Assembly (NCBI RefSeq): GCF_015182315.1
Contig: NZ_PRDL01000001.1
Coordinates: forward strand, 2,976,001-3,040,000
Length of the DNA stretch: 64,000 nucleotides
Source: Cellvibrio polysaccharolyticus
GTDB taxonomy: Bacteria; Pseudomonadota; Gammaproteobacteria; Pseudomonadales; Cellvibrionaceae
Direction: 5' to 3'
The notes beneath the pieces were generated by a model, which saw only the letters and a list, made by a program, of their open reading frames with translations, did no database searches and was not told the origin of the DNA. Every line of letters begins with the position of its first letter. Within the stretch, counting starts at the first letter, position 1. Position numbers and translations under genes: made by a program. Positions 1 through 8,644 of the stretch are shown here, piece after piece.

Positions 1-969
1 GGCTAATTGACGGTACTTTTCTGCCGTGCGAGCCATAAAGAGGTTGGTGATATTGGCCACAGCAATAATCAGCAGCCCGGCAACACCCGCTACTAACAGA
101 TAGATCGTCTTATTGGTATCGGACGAGATGACATCCTTCAACGATGTAACAGTGATGCTCATCGACCAGTCTGCAAATCGCGGCAGCGAATTGACGTTGG
201 CGAAGAAATCCTGCTCTGAAAAATTGCTTAACAGGCTTGCTGCCTGGGCGGCATTAACACCTGGCTTTAATTTACCGAGAAACCTGATGCGGAAATCATT
301 GTTGCTCCAATCATCACGAAAAGATGAGCCATTAAAAAACCAGGGCATCCAGATATCAGTGAGCGCATTATTGCCATTCAGTGTGGGTTCTATAAAGTCC
401 GACGAAACCACCCCGACAATCTGAAAGTTGGTACCGGCAATACGCACGCTTTGCTGGAGGATGTCATCACGCCCATCGAAAAGATCCTGCCAGGCCCGAT
501 AACTCACTACCGCTACCGGCCTGTCATCAGCAAACCCTTCTTCAGGAGAAAGCGCACGCCCTAGTGCCATTTTGGAAGCCAAAAAGTTGAACCATTCGGG
601 CGTTACATAAGCGGTTGCTGCCGTGCGCTGGCTCGCATCCGAAGCAAGCACTTCGCGGTCATAAAACAGCAAGGTGCATTGAGTGAAGGCGATATCGCAG
701 TGGTCGGTATATAAAGACTCGGCAGCAGGATAAATAAAGCTGCTCGAAAGCAGATTGCCCTCGGAATTATAAATGTCGTAATCCAGCGCAACCAGTTTTT
801 CCTGCTCGGGATAAGGCAATGGCTTGAAGAGCACGAGATAGCCCAGTGTTAGCACCGCAATCAATGCGCCCATGGTCAAGCCCATGGTAACTATAACGCT
901 GATAACAAATCCCGGCCTCTTGCCCGATTCAAGCAAACTTTGCCGAATAGCATATCGGGAGATCGTCAT
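1..969 (-). CDS. ABC transporter permease, MacB/FtsX type (partial, 3' end outside window)
   Basis: The reading frame is open from an ATG at 969 to the window edge (323 codons) and has no stop. The N-terminus is MTISRYAIRQSLLESGKRPG, followed by a hydrophobic segment (about residues 20-45). A long periplasmic-type stretch follows, and a second membrane segment begins near the edge just before an RTAEKYRQLA-like cytoplasmic loop. This is the usual layout of MacB_PCD/FtsX permeases. The start codon overlaps the stop of the ATPase gene (ATGA), so the two are translationally coupled. With the adaptor and ATPase upstream it forms a tripartite exporter in the inner membrane. The substrate (peptide, macrolide or lipid) cannot be told from sequence. 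Confidence 0.85.
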   Translation of the reverse strand, partial: MTISRYAIRQSLLESGKRPGFVISVIVTMGLTMGALIAVLTLGYLVLFKPLPYPEQEKLVALDYDIYNSEGNLLSSSFIYPAAESLYTDHCDIAFTQCTLLFYDREVLASDASQRTAATAYVTPEWFNFLASKMALGRALSPEEGFADDRPVAVVSYRAWQDLFDGRDDILQQSVRIAGTNFQIVGVVSSDFIEPTLNGNNALTDIWMPWFFNGSSFRDDWSNNDFRIRFLGKLKPGVNAAQAASLLSNFSEQDFFANVNSLPRFADWSMSITVTSLKDVISSDTNKTIYLLVAGVAGLLIIAVANITNLFMARTAEKYRQLA

Positions 970-1673
970 ACGGGTTGCCCTGCTTCGGGCACATTCAAAA
1001 ACTCTCCATCGAGGAGTTGCAAGCGGGTTCGGGCCAAATCGGAATAACGCGGATCATGGGTAACCATGCAGAGTGTGGTGCCCTGTTCATTGAGTTTTTC
1101 AAGCACCCCCATTACCTGATCGCCACTTTTCGAGTCCAGGTTGCCGGTAGGTTCGTCAATCAGCAGAATGGCCGGATTTGCCACCAGGGCCCGGGCAATG
1201 GCGACGCGCTGCTGCTGCCCACCAGATAATTGATTCGGTTTATGAGATGACCGGTGGGTGATGCCGACCAGCTCAAGACATTCCTTAACCCGGTTTTCAA
1301 TGTCAGTGCGGGTAGACTTCATATCGCTGTAGCGCAGAGGCAAAGCGACATTGTCAAAAACACTGAGCTCATCAATCAGATTGAATGACTGGAAAATAAA
1401 TCCGATTTTTCGATTACGCATGGTTGCGGCATCATCGAGGGAAAGCTGAGTAACATCAATTCCATCCAGCCAATAGGTGCCTGCCGTCGCGGTGTCCAGC
1501 AAACCTAACAAGGAAAGTAGCGTTGATTTTCCACAACCGGATGGCCCGGAAATAGAAACATAGTCGCCCGCATAAATATTGAGATCAATTTCTTTAAGGG
1601 CGTAGGTATCCATGGTTTCAGTTTCAAACACCTTGCTAATGTTTTTCATCTGAATAGTCATTCCGGGACCCAT
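966..1673 (-). CDS. ABC transporter ATP-binding protein, MacB/LolD type
   Basis: A 235-residue nucleotide-binding subunit with all motifs intact: Walker A GPSGCGKST (about 44-52), Q-loop in IFQSFN, signature LSGGQQQRVAIARAL (about 150) and Walker B LLIDEPTGNLD. Lengths and motifs match the LolD/MacB/FtsE family, which powers mechanotransmission-type exporters. The start at 1673 is supported by AAGGAA about 6 bases upstream; an in-frame ATG four codons later is the alternative. It lies 36 bp downstream of the adaptor gene and overlaps the permease by 4 bp, so it is the middle gene of a three-gene operon. Confidence 0.93.
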   Translation of the reverse strand: MGPGMTIQMKNISKVFETETMDTYALKEIDLNIYAGDYVSISGPSGCGKSTLLSLLGLLDTATAGTYWLDGIDVTQLSLDDAATMRNRKIGFIFQSFNLIDELSVFDNVALPLRYSDMKSTRTDIENRVKECLELVGITHRSSHKPNQLSGGQQQRVAIARALVANPAILLIDEPTGNLDSKSGDQVMGVLEKLNEQGTTLCMVTHDPRYSDLARTRLQLLDGEFLNVPEAGQPV

Positions 1674-1709
1674 AATGATTTCCTTTTGCTACCTGGATAT
1701 TTAAACCGA

Positions 1710-2999
1710 CTATCTCAGCTTTAAATTGCTGACCGTAGAATTCAGACGCGTTAAATCAGAAGCAATAAACTGATCACCGTCTTTTGCGCCAGACCTGACT
1801 TCTATCAGCCGGCCGCTGCTAAAACCAAACTCCAGATTTTTAAGCGTGGCGGTATCATTACTGTTGTTGACTTGATAGAGCATACCGCTACCTTGAGATC
1901 GCACACCGGCAGGTCGCTCCATATAGAAAACATTGGCGAGGCGCTCAATTTCGATAAACCCTTCGATATTTTGTTCCGGCCTGGCACTGGCCGGAAGATC
2001 AACAGGTAATGCAATTTCAACGCTGACCGTATTGTTGGAGACTACGGGATCAATACGGGTTACCTGTCCTTTGATTTTATCGCGCCGGGTATCTATCAAT
2101 GCGGCTTGTCCCACCTGAATCAAATGGGCCTGACTCTGGGGTACACGTAAAACCGCTACCAGCGTTTCAATGCTGCCGATCATCGCAATTTCCTGCCCCG
2201 GTGCAACAGCCTGCCCTTCTTCAACGGACAGTCTTTGCACCACACCCACGAAATCTGCACGCACTTGCAACCGATCGCGTCGATCCCGAGCCACGTCAAG
2301 CAAGCCGGTCATCTGCGCAATAATGTCCTCCTGGATGCTCAGCCCTTCCTTGAACGCATCGCGCACACCGACCAAACGTTGCTTTTGCACCGCTAATCGG
2401 GATTTGAGCTGATTTTCATTAGCCACAGTTTCCTGAAAGGTTATTTGAGATACGACCCCCGCCGTATTCAGCTTTTGCTCTGCCTCGCGACGAAACTGAA
2501 TGGTTTCCAGCTGAGCCTTCAGATCAGCAAGGTCGGCTTCTTCTTTGAGCATTTCCAGATGCTGGTTCAACCGCAGCTGCCTTAAATTGGCTTTAGCCCG
2601 TGCGACATCCTGTTCGGCGCTCTGAACAAGATGCTCCAATTCAGGGTTTTCAAGGATGGCAATAACACTGTCGTTGCTGACCACTGAACCGGGGCGTAAC
2701 AGAATTTCCTTGACGGTGGCTTCATTGATTGACGTCAGCACTCTGAGCCGATTGGAGCGCAATACGCCGTAGCCATCGACCTGCACCAGCAGTTCTCCTT
2801 TCTGCACCGTGGCCAGCACAATATCCTTGCGATCAATGGCCACCGCAGCGTTGCTCATTTGCAGATAAATAATCAATGCCAGAAGAAGAATGCCAACGCC
2901 TGAAAAAATCCAGGTGGGCCGTTTGAGTTTTCGAGGGGAAGTGCTAGTTTTTACAACGTCCATTGTCTGCGCCCTGCCATTGGCAATATCCTTACCCAT
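1710..2999 (-). CDS. HlyD/MacA-family membrane fusion (periplasmic adaptor) protein
   Basis: A 429-residue protein with a short cytoplasmic N-terminus and one membrane anchor (about residues 27-48, WIFSGVGILLLALIIYLQ). A biotinyl-lipoyl half-motif (about 70-110) leads into a long Gln/Glu/Lys-rich coiled-coil hairpin (about 120-215), and the second lipoyl half and beta-barrel follow. This is the classic adaptor layout linking an inner-membrane ABC transporter to an outer-membrane channel; no channel gene is in the window. It is the first gene of the operon adaptor-ATPase-permease. The start is uncertain: MGKDIANG and, 12 codons on, MDVVKTS are both possible, and neither has a convincing Shine-Dalgarno site. 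Confidence 0.88.
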   Translation of the reverse strand: MGKDIANGRAQTMDVVKTSTSPRKLKRPTWIFSGVGILLLALIIYLQMSNAAVAIDRKDIVLATVQKGELLVQVDGYGVLRSNRLRVLTSINEATVKEILLRPGSVVSNDSVIAILENPELEHLVQSAEQDVARAKANLRQLRLNQHLEMLKEEADLADLKAQLETIQFRREAEQKLNTAGVVSQITFQETVANENQLKSRLAVQKQRLVGVRDAFKEGLSIQEDIIAQMTGLLDVARDRRDRLQVRADFVGVVQRLSVEEGQAVAPGQEIAMIGSIETLVAVLRVPQSQAHLIQVGQAALIDTRRDKIKGQVTRIDPVVSNNTVSVEIALPVDLPASARPEQNIEGFIEIERLANVFYMERPAGVRSQGSGMLYQVNNSNDTATLKNLEFGFSSGRLIEVRSGAKDGDQFIASDLTRLNSTVSNLKLR

Positions 3000-3141
3000 T
3001 TAAAATTTCGTTGTTATATTTGTAAATAGACCCGGCTTTTAGCGAAAAACAACCGCACCTGAAAAGTCAGGTTGCTGCCTGGCGCAAGGGGCTCAACGTT
3101 AAAGCGTTTTATAATGCTTTTCAACACTTTAATGTTTGCTC

Positions 3142-3170
3142 AAAAGCACCCGAAAAACGCTAACCGGGTG
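3142..3170 (-). terminator. Rho-independent terminator of pat
   Basis: Read on the minus strand, CACCCG (3170-3165) pairs with CGGGTG (3152-3147) around a 12-base loop, followed by CTTTTG. It starts one base after the pat stop codon. A separate small hairpin, ACCTGA/TCAGGT near 3057-3072, lies in the upstream region of the adaptor gene. Confidence 0.6.
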
Positions 3171-3171
3171 A

Positions 3172-5874
3172 TTACTCTTCAGCAGCTGGTGCAGCCTGCA
3201 AGTCCATGTGCATATCAATTACGCCGTCATCGCGCAGATATTTTACGGTGAAACCCAGTTTGCGGGCGAGGTTGGCCATGCCGCCATTTTCCAGCATGGT
3301 TACACCGGTTAATGTCAGGGTGTTCTGGTCGCGGCAGTAATCAATCATTTTTTGCATGAGGCGATAACCCAGCCCCAGATATTTATTATCAGAACGCACC
3401 GCGATGGCAAATTCCGCTTCGGTATTATCCGGATCGCGTTGCGCATGCACCACACCGAGAATTTCTTCCGCCGCTGATCCGGCGTTTTCCACGGCAATAA
3501 AGGCCATTTCGCGCGCGTAATCAATTTGCGTGAAGCGCGCCATTTGTTCGTGGGAGAAACGCGGCATTTCACCAAAATAACGTTTGTAGCGGTCATCACG
3601 GCTCAGCGCCTGATCAAAAGCCTGGTGCCGTGTTTCATCCTCGGGGCGAATAGGACGTAACAATACTTCGCGACCGTCCTGCAGCACAAAAATTTCTTCC
3701 AGCTCTTTCGGATAAGGGCGAATAGCCAGCGCCCGAGTGGCCGAGAGGGGCGCCACATCCACACTGACATCCAGCGCAACCATTTCATTCGCCATCGCCA
3801 GAACCGGGTTGATCGTGAGGCCCACAACATTTTCGTGATCAACGATAATCTGGCTGATTTTGGTGAGCAGAATACATAACGCCTGGCGGTCGAGGGTGGA
3901 ATGCCATTGTTGCTCGCGAATTTTGCCTTCGGCCAGTGCCTGAATAACCAGATAGCGCGATAACGCCATATTCAAAGGCGGCAGTGCAACAACGGCGTTA
4001 CGATGAATATTCCATACCGGGCCGGCCTCACCGAGAATAATCACCGGGCCAAAAACAGGGTCTGTTTGCACCTGAATACGCAGCAAATGTGCACCGGTAC
4101 GACGTGCCATGGTTTGCAGGGTGAATCCGCTAAAAGTCGCATCGGGAAATAACGATTGCACCCGCTGCAAACTGGCATTAGCGGCGTCCTCGACTTCCTG
4201 GCGGCTATTAAGATTAAGCACCACGCCGCCGCTGTCCGACTTTAACGGAATGTCAGGCACCACAATTTTCAATGCCACCGGAAAGCCAAGCGCTTCGGCT
4301 TGCGCCACCGCTTCGGCCACCGTGGCAGCGGTTTTGGTGGGGATGGTGCTGATGCCGTAAGCATTCAATAACTCGGCCGATTCCTGACCATTCAAATGCA
4401 AACGCTGCTCGGCCAACGCGCGGGAAATAATAACACCGGCCAATTCCGGGTGGTGAGGAATGGCATCGCTGACCGAATCAGGAGTTTCCGAAAGTAGTTT
4501 CTGATTGCGGCGGTATTCGACCATGTGCATAAACGCACCGATGGCGCCTTCCGGTGTGCGGAAGGAAGCAACCCCGGCTTCGGCGAATAGCTGCCGTGCT
4601 TTTACCGCAGCATCTTCACCCATCCAGTTCACCAGCAAATTGGGCTTGCGCCCTTTGTGGCTTTCAAAGGTACGGATCACTTCCTGCGCGTAGGCGGTGG
4701 GCGAACTCAACCCGGAGGGCGCATGCATAATCAGCAGGTTGTCGATGCGTTTACTCTGCAATAATACCGACAACACTTTGCCGTATTGCTCCGGCAAGGC
4801 ATCGCCGAGCATATTGACCGGGTTGAACGCCCGTCCACCGCTGTGAATGATGGTTTGCAGCTGTTCAATAATTTCCGGTTCCAGGGTGGCCAACCGGCCG
4901 CCGCGCTGCAAGAGCGCATCAATGGCCATGGCGCTGGCGCCGTTACCGTTGGAGAGAATTGCCAGGTGTTCACCGGTGACCGGCTTGCCATAGGCGAGAG
5001 TTTCCACTGCCGCCATCAGTTCGCGTAAATCCCCTACTCGCAACATGCCAGCACGGCGAAAAGCGGCGCTGTATACCGCATCGTCACCAATCTCCGACAC
5101 ATCACAACGTGAGGTCATCGCGGTGATTTCAGTGTTGGTACCGCTTTTAATCACCAGAATCGGTTTGTTAAATGAGGCAGCACGGGCTGCCGACATAAAG
5201 CGGCGGCCGTCCTGAATATCATCGAGATACAACAGAATCGCCTGGGTTTTGGCATCGCGGCCGAGATAGTCGATCACATCATCAAAATCGACATCAACAC
5301 CATCGCCCAAAGAAATAAAATGCGAAAAGCCGATACGCCGCCGACGCGCCCAGTCCAACAGCGTTAAAAACACACCGGATGATTGCGACACAAAAGCAAT
5401 TTTCCCAACGGTTGCCGACGTATGGGAACAGCTGGCATTCAAACCCAGGCCGGGAACAATAATGCCTAAACAATTAGGCCCCAGAACCCGCACGCCCGAC
5501 TGCCGGGCAATTTCCAGCATTTGCTGTTGCAAATTGGTGCCTTGTGCGGTGTGCAGGGTGTCAAGGCCGGCGGCAATAACGATAGCGCTGCGCGTGCCTT
5601 TGCGCCCCAGCTGCAAAATAATGGCCGGTACGCGTGAGGCGCGGGTGCAAATGATGGCGAGGTCGGGCGCTTCCGGTAATTCTTCAATAGAACGGTAGGC
5701 AAGTACGCCATTAACCGCTTTATGGTGCGGTGTGACCGGCATAATCGGGCCATCGAAACGGCCTTGCAGCAAGTTGCGCATCACCACGTAACCGGTGCGT
5801 GTGGGCTGGTTGGAGGCACCGATAACGGCGATGGAACGCGGCTTTAACAGTTGCTCAATATGCTGCAGGCTCAT
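3172..5874 (-). CDS. pat: Protein lysine acetyltransferase Pat/YfiQ (acyl-CoA-synthetase-like plus GNAT)
   Basis: A 900-residue protein close to the E. coli YfiQ/Pat length (886). Domain order: CoA-binding Rossmann domain (about 8-130, AVIGASNQPTRTG), succinyl-CoA-ligase-like region (about 145-460), ATP-grasp domain (about 495-710, with LKSDSGGVVLN) and a C-terminal GNAT domain (about 738-890) with the acetyl-CoA loop LGLGYRLMQK. In this family the N-terminal part is catalytically degenerate and the GNAT acetylates protein lysines, classically acetyl-CoA synthetase, to match carbon metabolism to acetyl-CoA supply. It stands alone, divergent from yejK. Confidence 0.92.
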   Translation of the reverse strand: MSLQHIEQLLKPRSIAVIGASNQPTRTGYVVMRNLLQGRFDGPIMPVTPHHKAVNGVLAYRSIEELPEAPDLAIICTRASRVPAIILQLGRKGTRSAIVIAAGLDTLHTAQGTNLQQQMLEIARQSGVRVLGPNCLGIIVPGLGLNASCSHTSATVGKIAFVSQSSGVFLTLLDWARRRRIGFSHFISLGDGVDVDFDDVIDYLGRDAKTQAILLYLDDIQDGRRFMSAARAASFNKPILVIKSGTNTEITAMTSRCDVSEIGDDAVYSAAFRRAGMLRVGDLRELMAAVETLAYGKPVTGEHLAILSNGNGASAMAIDALLQRGGRLATLEPEIIEQLQTIIHSGGRAFNPVNMLGDALPEQYGKVLSVLLQSKRIDNLLIMHAPSGLSSPTAYAQEVIRTFESHKGRKPNLLVNWMGEDAAVKARQLFAEAGVASFRTPEGAIGAFMHMVEYRRNQKLLSETPDSVSDAIPHHPELAGVIISRALAEQRLHLNGQESAELLNAYGISTIPTKTAATVAEAVAQAEALGFPVALKIVVPDIPLKSDSGGVVLNLNSRQEVEDAANASLQRVQSLFPDATFSGFTLQTMARRTGAHLLRIQVQTDPVFGPVIILGEAGPVWNIHRNAVVALPPLNMALSRYLVIQALAEGKIREQQWHSTLDRQALCILLTKISQIIVDHENVVGLTINPVLAMANEMVALDVSVDVAPLSATRALAIRPYPKELEEIFVLQDGREVLLRPIRPEDETRHQAFDQALSRDDRYKRYFGEMPRFSHEQMARFTQIDYAREMAFIAVENAGSAAEEILGVVHAQRDPDNTEAEFAIAVRSDNKYLGLGYRLMQKMIDYCRDQNTLTLTGVTMLENGGMANLARKLGFTVKYLRDDGVIDMHMDLQAAPAAEE

Positions 5875-6033
5875 AGTCGGCTTCGATCAGTCAATAGACT
5901 TTCAGTGTAATCAAAGATGTTGGGCCATTAAACCCGTGCAGACGGCGAAAGCTGTTTTATATCAATCAATGGTAAAATAGCCCGCTTTTACCCTGAACCA
6001 CTTTTGCTTCCATCGACCGTCGGCATTTTACTT

Positions 6034-7056
6034 ATGGCATTTACGTCAATTATCGCTCACCACATCCACCGCGCCAGCCCTGAATCCCAGGTGACTTCCA
6101 ACTTGCGCGCTGACGGCTTTACCACCCAGGGCACGCTGCTCGAATGCGCTCAGGAGCTGAAAACCCATTTTATTCGCAAAGGTGGCAAGCAATACGGTCG
6201 CTTCTCCGACGATACTGCCAATTTCCCGCTGTCCGCCTGGTTGAAGGAGTACCGCGAGGGTCGCCTGGGTTTTGTCAGTCTCAGCCACAAAGTCACCAGC
6301 AACCTTGCGCTGGAAATAGAAAAAACCACCTCAACCCTGGACGGTTATTTATTCTTTATCGAAGAAGCGCTGGAGGCAGGGCAATATCTGTCGATATTTC
6401 TCGCCGAGCACCAGCATGCGGTATATCTCGATGCCGAGCTGGATCTCGACAACTCCCGCTACCTGGATACTGCCGGCTTCAACCTGGCGGCCAAAGTACA
6501 TATCAATGATTGGGAAAGCGGCGACTCAGCCACTTACCTGACGCTGCTAAAAACGCGTGGTGATAAGGATCTGGGTGATGCCTTTGCGCAGGCGGTGGGC
6601 TTCAGCGATAAATACGATATCAAAGCCGACACCTCGCGCTTTCTCGATATCGTCGATAACTACAGCAAAAACCTCGATGAGCAAACCGCGCGCGTTACCC
6701 GTACCAAGGTCGTGGATTATTGCCTTGAGCAAAGTAAAGCGGGCAAGCCGGTGGTGTTGAATGAATTATCGGAAACACTCGCGACAGAAACCAAACAAGG
6801 TGCACCGAATGATTTTGTGCGCTTTGTCGAAACCCGACAGGCAGAGCCACCGCGTGAATTTATTCCCGACTCCAGCCAGATCAGAAATTACGTGCGTATC
6901 AGTGGCCGCAACGATGCACTGAGCATGAGTTTTGCCTCGGAGTGTTTGGGCAAAGATATTGAATACGATGCGGAAAAAGATGTGCTGACGATCAATAACA
7001 TCCCCGCTTCATTGAAAAGCAAATTGCTTAAACATTTGAAGCGGGACAGTGAGTAA
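6034..7056 (+). CDS. yejK: Nucleoid-associated protein YejK/NdpA
   Basis: A 340-residue protein beginning MAFTSIIAHHIHRASPESQ. The ATG at 6034 is preferred to an upstream in-frame TTG at 6004 because the family starts with a short MPIRHAIVH-like strand. The NA37 features are visible: GRFSDDTANFPLSAWL in the N-terminal third and a C-terminal region ending in a basic helix (LKSKLLKHLKR). YejK/NdpA binds DNA in the nucleoid and is found across Gammaproteobacteria. The gene is divergent from pat. A possible -10 (TAAAAT) lies in the 5960-5990 stretch, with no good -35. It ends 5 bp from the convergent FimV-domain gene. Confidence 0.9.
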   Translation: MAFTSIIAHHIHRASPESQVTSNLRADGFTTQGTLLECAQELKTHFIRKGGKQYGRFSDDTANFPLSAWLKEYREGRLGFVSLSHKVTSNLALEIEKTTSTLDGYLFFIEEALEAGQYLSIFLAEHQHAVYLDAELDLDNSRYLDTAGFNLAAKVHINDWESGDSATYLTLLKTRGDKDLGDAFAQAVGFSDKYDIKADTSRFLDIVDNYSKNLDEQTARVTRTKVVDYCLEQSKAGKPVVLNELSETLATETKQGAPNDFVRFVETRQAEPPREFIPDSSQIRNYVRISGRNDALSMSFASECLGKDIEYDAEKDVLTINNIPASLKSKLLKHLKRDSE

Positions 7057-7061
7057 ACGCC

Positions 7062-7469
7062 TCAGGGGATAGGCGCAGGCAAATCCAGCAGCGCCGTGTA
7101 TTCACGCAATACACGGCCGCCCGGCCAGCGCGCTTCAACAATCAAATGCAAAAAAGGCTCATGGATGAAAGAGTGGGATTGCAAGCGGTAATGTGTGGTT
7201 TTGCTTTCGACCGCCGCTACCGGTTCAACCGTAATTTCATCGTAAATTAACGGTCGGTCTATCTGGTATTTGGCGAAAGTATTGTGCGAGGCAATGCTGA
7301 TAACAATTTCTTCTGCGGACAAATTCCCCGCTTCCAGTATTTCCACTTCAGCGTGTAACGCCTGATTGAGCGTGGACAATACTTTTAACTCCCCCAGCCC
7401 CACCGCACTACTCTGACTGCTTATCAACAACAAAGATAAAATACCAACAGGCTGTAAAAGTCGTTTCAC
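7062..7469 (-). CDS. Stand-alone FimV N-terminal domain protein
   Basis: A 135-residue protein with a signal peptide (about residues 1-22, cleavage near SSA-VG). The rest matches the conserved N-terminal region of FimV/HubP polar-hub proteins: GLGELKVLSTLNQALHAEV, FAKYQIDRP, EPFLHLIVEARWPGGR and REYTALLDLP. A normal FimV is about 900 residues with LysM, membrane and TPR parts; here the frame ends right after LLDLPAPIP. The next gene begins 5 bp away, so no remnant of the missing part is present. It is either a dedicated small periplasmic protein or a relic. Function unknown; the domain match is clear. Confidence 0.8.
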   Translation of the reverse strand: MKRLLQPVGILSLLLISSQSSAVGLGELKVLSTLNQALHAEVEILEAGNLSAEEIVISIASHNTFAKYQIDRPLIYDEITVEPVAAVESKTTHYRLQSHSFIHEPFLHLIVEARWPGGRVLREYTALLDLPAPIP

Positions 7470-7663
7470 CGTGTTCCCTCGCGCTCACCTTGCGGTTATA
7501 GATCGGGGATTAACCACCCCGTCGTCAAATTTCGCAAAGTGTACCGACATTGACACAGACACAATGAGAACCGCGACACATTTTTGGAGCGGATAGCAGC
7601 CAAACCGGCAGTAAGTTTTTTACACCGGAGAAGAAACTCTATGAGAACGGGGAATAAAGAGAG

Positions 7664-7707
7664 AAAAATGCGGCCTGATGCATCAACCGATCAGGCCGGA
7701 TTTTTTT
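7664..7707 (-). terminator. Terminator downstream of the DUF3617 gene (possibly bidirectional)
   Basis: GGCCTGAT (7672-7679) and ATCAGGCC (7690-7697) form a perfect 8-bp stem. On the minus strand it is followed by GCATTTTTC; on the plus strand by a run of seven T. It ends the DUF3617 transcript. The rest of 7470-7663 shows no gene. Confidence 0.75.
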
Positions 7708-8254
7708 AAGGCGCTGGCGGCTTGAGGGTACCGCAATCAGCAGATAGCCACTTTCCGCTTTGTTTGACGTTAACCACTTCCGGCGAGCCGCCGGCCAGCG
7801 TGGTGGTGATAGACGCATCACCGGTGTAACTTTTTGGATTCTGGAAATGGATTTCGCCGCTGCCTTTTCCTTGCGGGCAGTCAAATGCTACGCGAAATTT
7901 GTTGCTGCCCAATTGCTGCAAATCCTGCTCGCAACCACTATCTGCTTGCGGCAGCGTACCGCTGTCAATTTGTTGCTGGGTCACACACACCTGCACCACT
8001 GACAGATTATTACCTAAACCAACGCCTTGTTGCTGCATCATGGATTCGAGCATTTTTCGCTCGGATTCAGGCAGGCTGGCCATGTATTTTTGCGCTTCAG
8101 AGAGCGCCGCACCAATTTGCCCTTCAGCCTTGATGGTGAAGGTGTTTTCCCACAGCCCCGGTGCCATATCGACCTTGATTTTTTCTGCCATAACCGCAGA
8201 GCTGGCAAAACCGAGCGCAATAACGCCGCAAAGCATCATGTTTTTAACAGTCAT
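7706..8254 (-). CDS. DUF3617 family periplasmic protein
   Basis: A 182-residue protein with a signal peptide (MTVKNMMLCGVIALGFASSA, cleavage near VMA-EK). The start of the mature part, MAPGLWENTFTIKAEG, is the hallmark of DUF3617, with a later VCVTQQQIDSG segment and paired cysteines. These proteins are secreted and of unknown function, common in Proteobacteria. It is transcribed alone; its upstream region carries an interspersed repeat (8403-8596). Confidence 0.8.
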   Translation of the reverse strand: MTVKNMMLCGVIALGFASSAVMAEKIKVDMAPGLWENTFTIKAEGQIGAALSEAQKYMASLPESERKMLESMMQQQGVGLGNNLSVVQVCVTQQQIDSGTLPQADSGCEQDLQQLGSNKFRVAFDCPQGKGSGEIHFQNPKSYTGDASITTTLAGGSPEVVNVKQSGKWLSADCGTLKPPAP

Positions 8255-8402
8255 ATAAAAATCCGTTGCGAGGAAGAATCAACAGTTATGCTAGAACACC
8301 CGCTATTGGCCGTAAAGCCGACTAACGCAGGATTGCTGGCGGTGTCGCAATATACAGGTATTTGAGCAAGAGGCATTCGCGAATTGCCCGACGGGCATCA
8401 CC

Positions 8403-8596
8403 CTGTCCGTTTGTCATTAGGGTACCTGGTTCCAAAAGCGCATAGATATCCGCAAGCGGAGCCGGACCATCATCGCAGATGATAGTCGTTCCGTGCGCGC
8501 AAAACATGTTTTGCTTCATTGCGCACTACACCCCTGTAGCTTCGACGAGTCATCCCTGACTCGACGGTTTTGAAACAAAGGCTCTAACATCAAACT
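8403..8596 (+). repeat. Interspersed hairpin-rich repeat, copy A
   Basis: About 194 bp of the 390-bp gene-free stretch 8255-8644. It matches copy B (21297-21551, opposite orientation) and copy C (24724-24956). Shared blocks are CTGTCCGTTT at one end, a GACTCGACGGTTTTG-like block near the other, CCTGTAGCT, and GCAAAACATGTTTTGC (perfect palindrome, shared with B). A and B also share the CATCATC-GCA-GATGATG-type hairpin and CCGCAAGCGG. Copy A lacks a roughly 60-bp module (the GGCGGGCGTCC side) that B and C carry. No ORF of note. Confidence 0.8.
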
Positions 8597-8644
8597 GCAC
8601 CGCGCTGCATTAGACCTTTCAGCACTTTGAAAAAACCCAATGAC

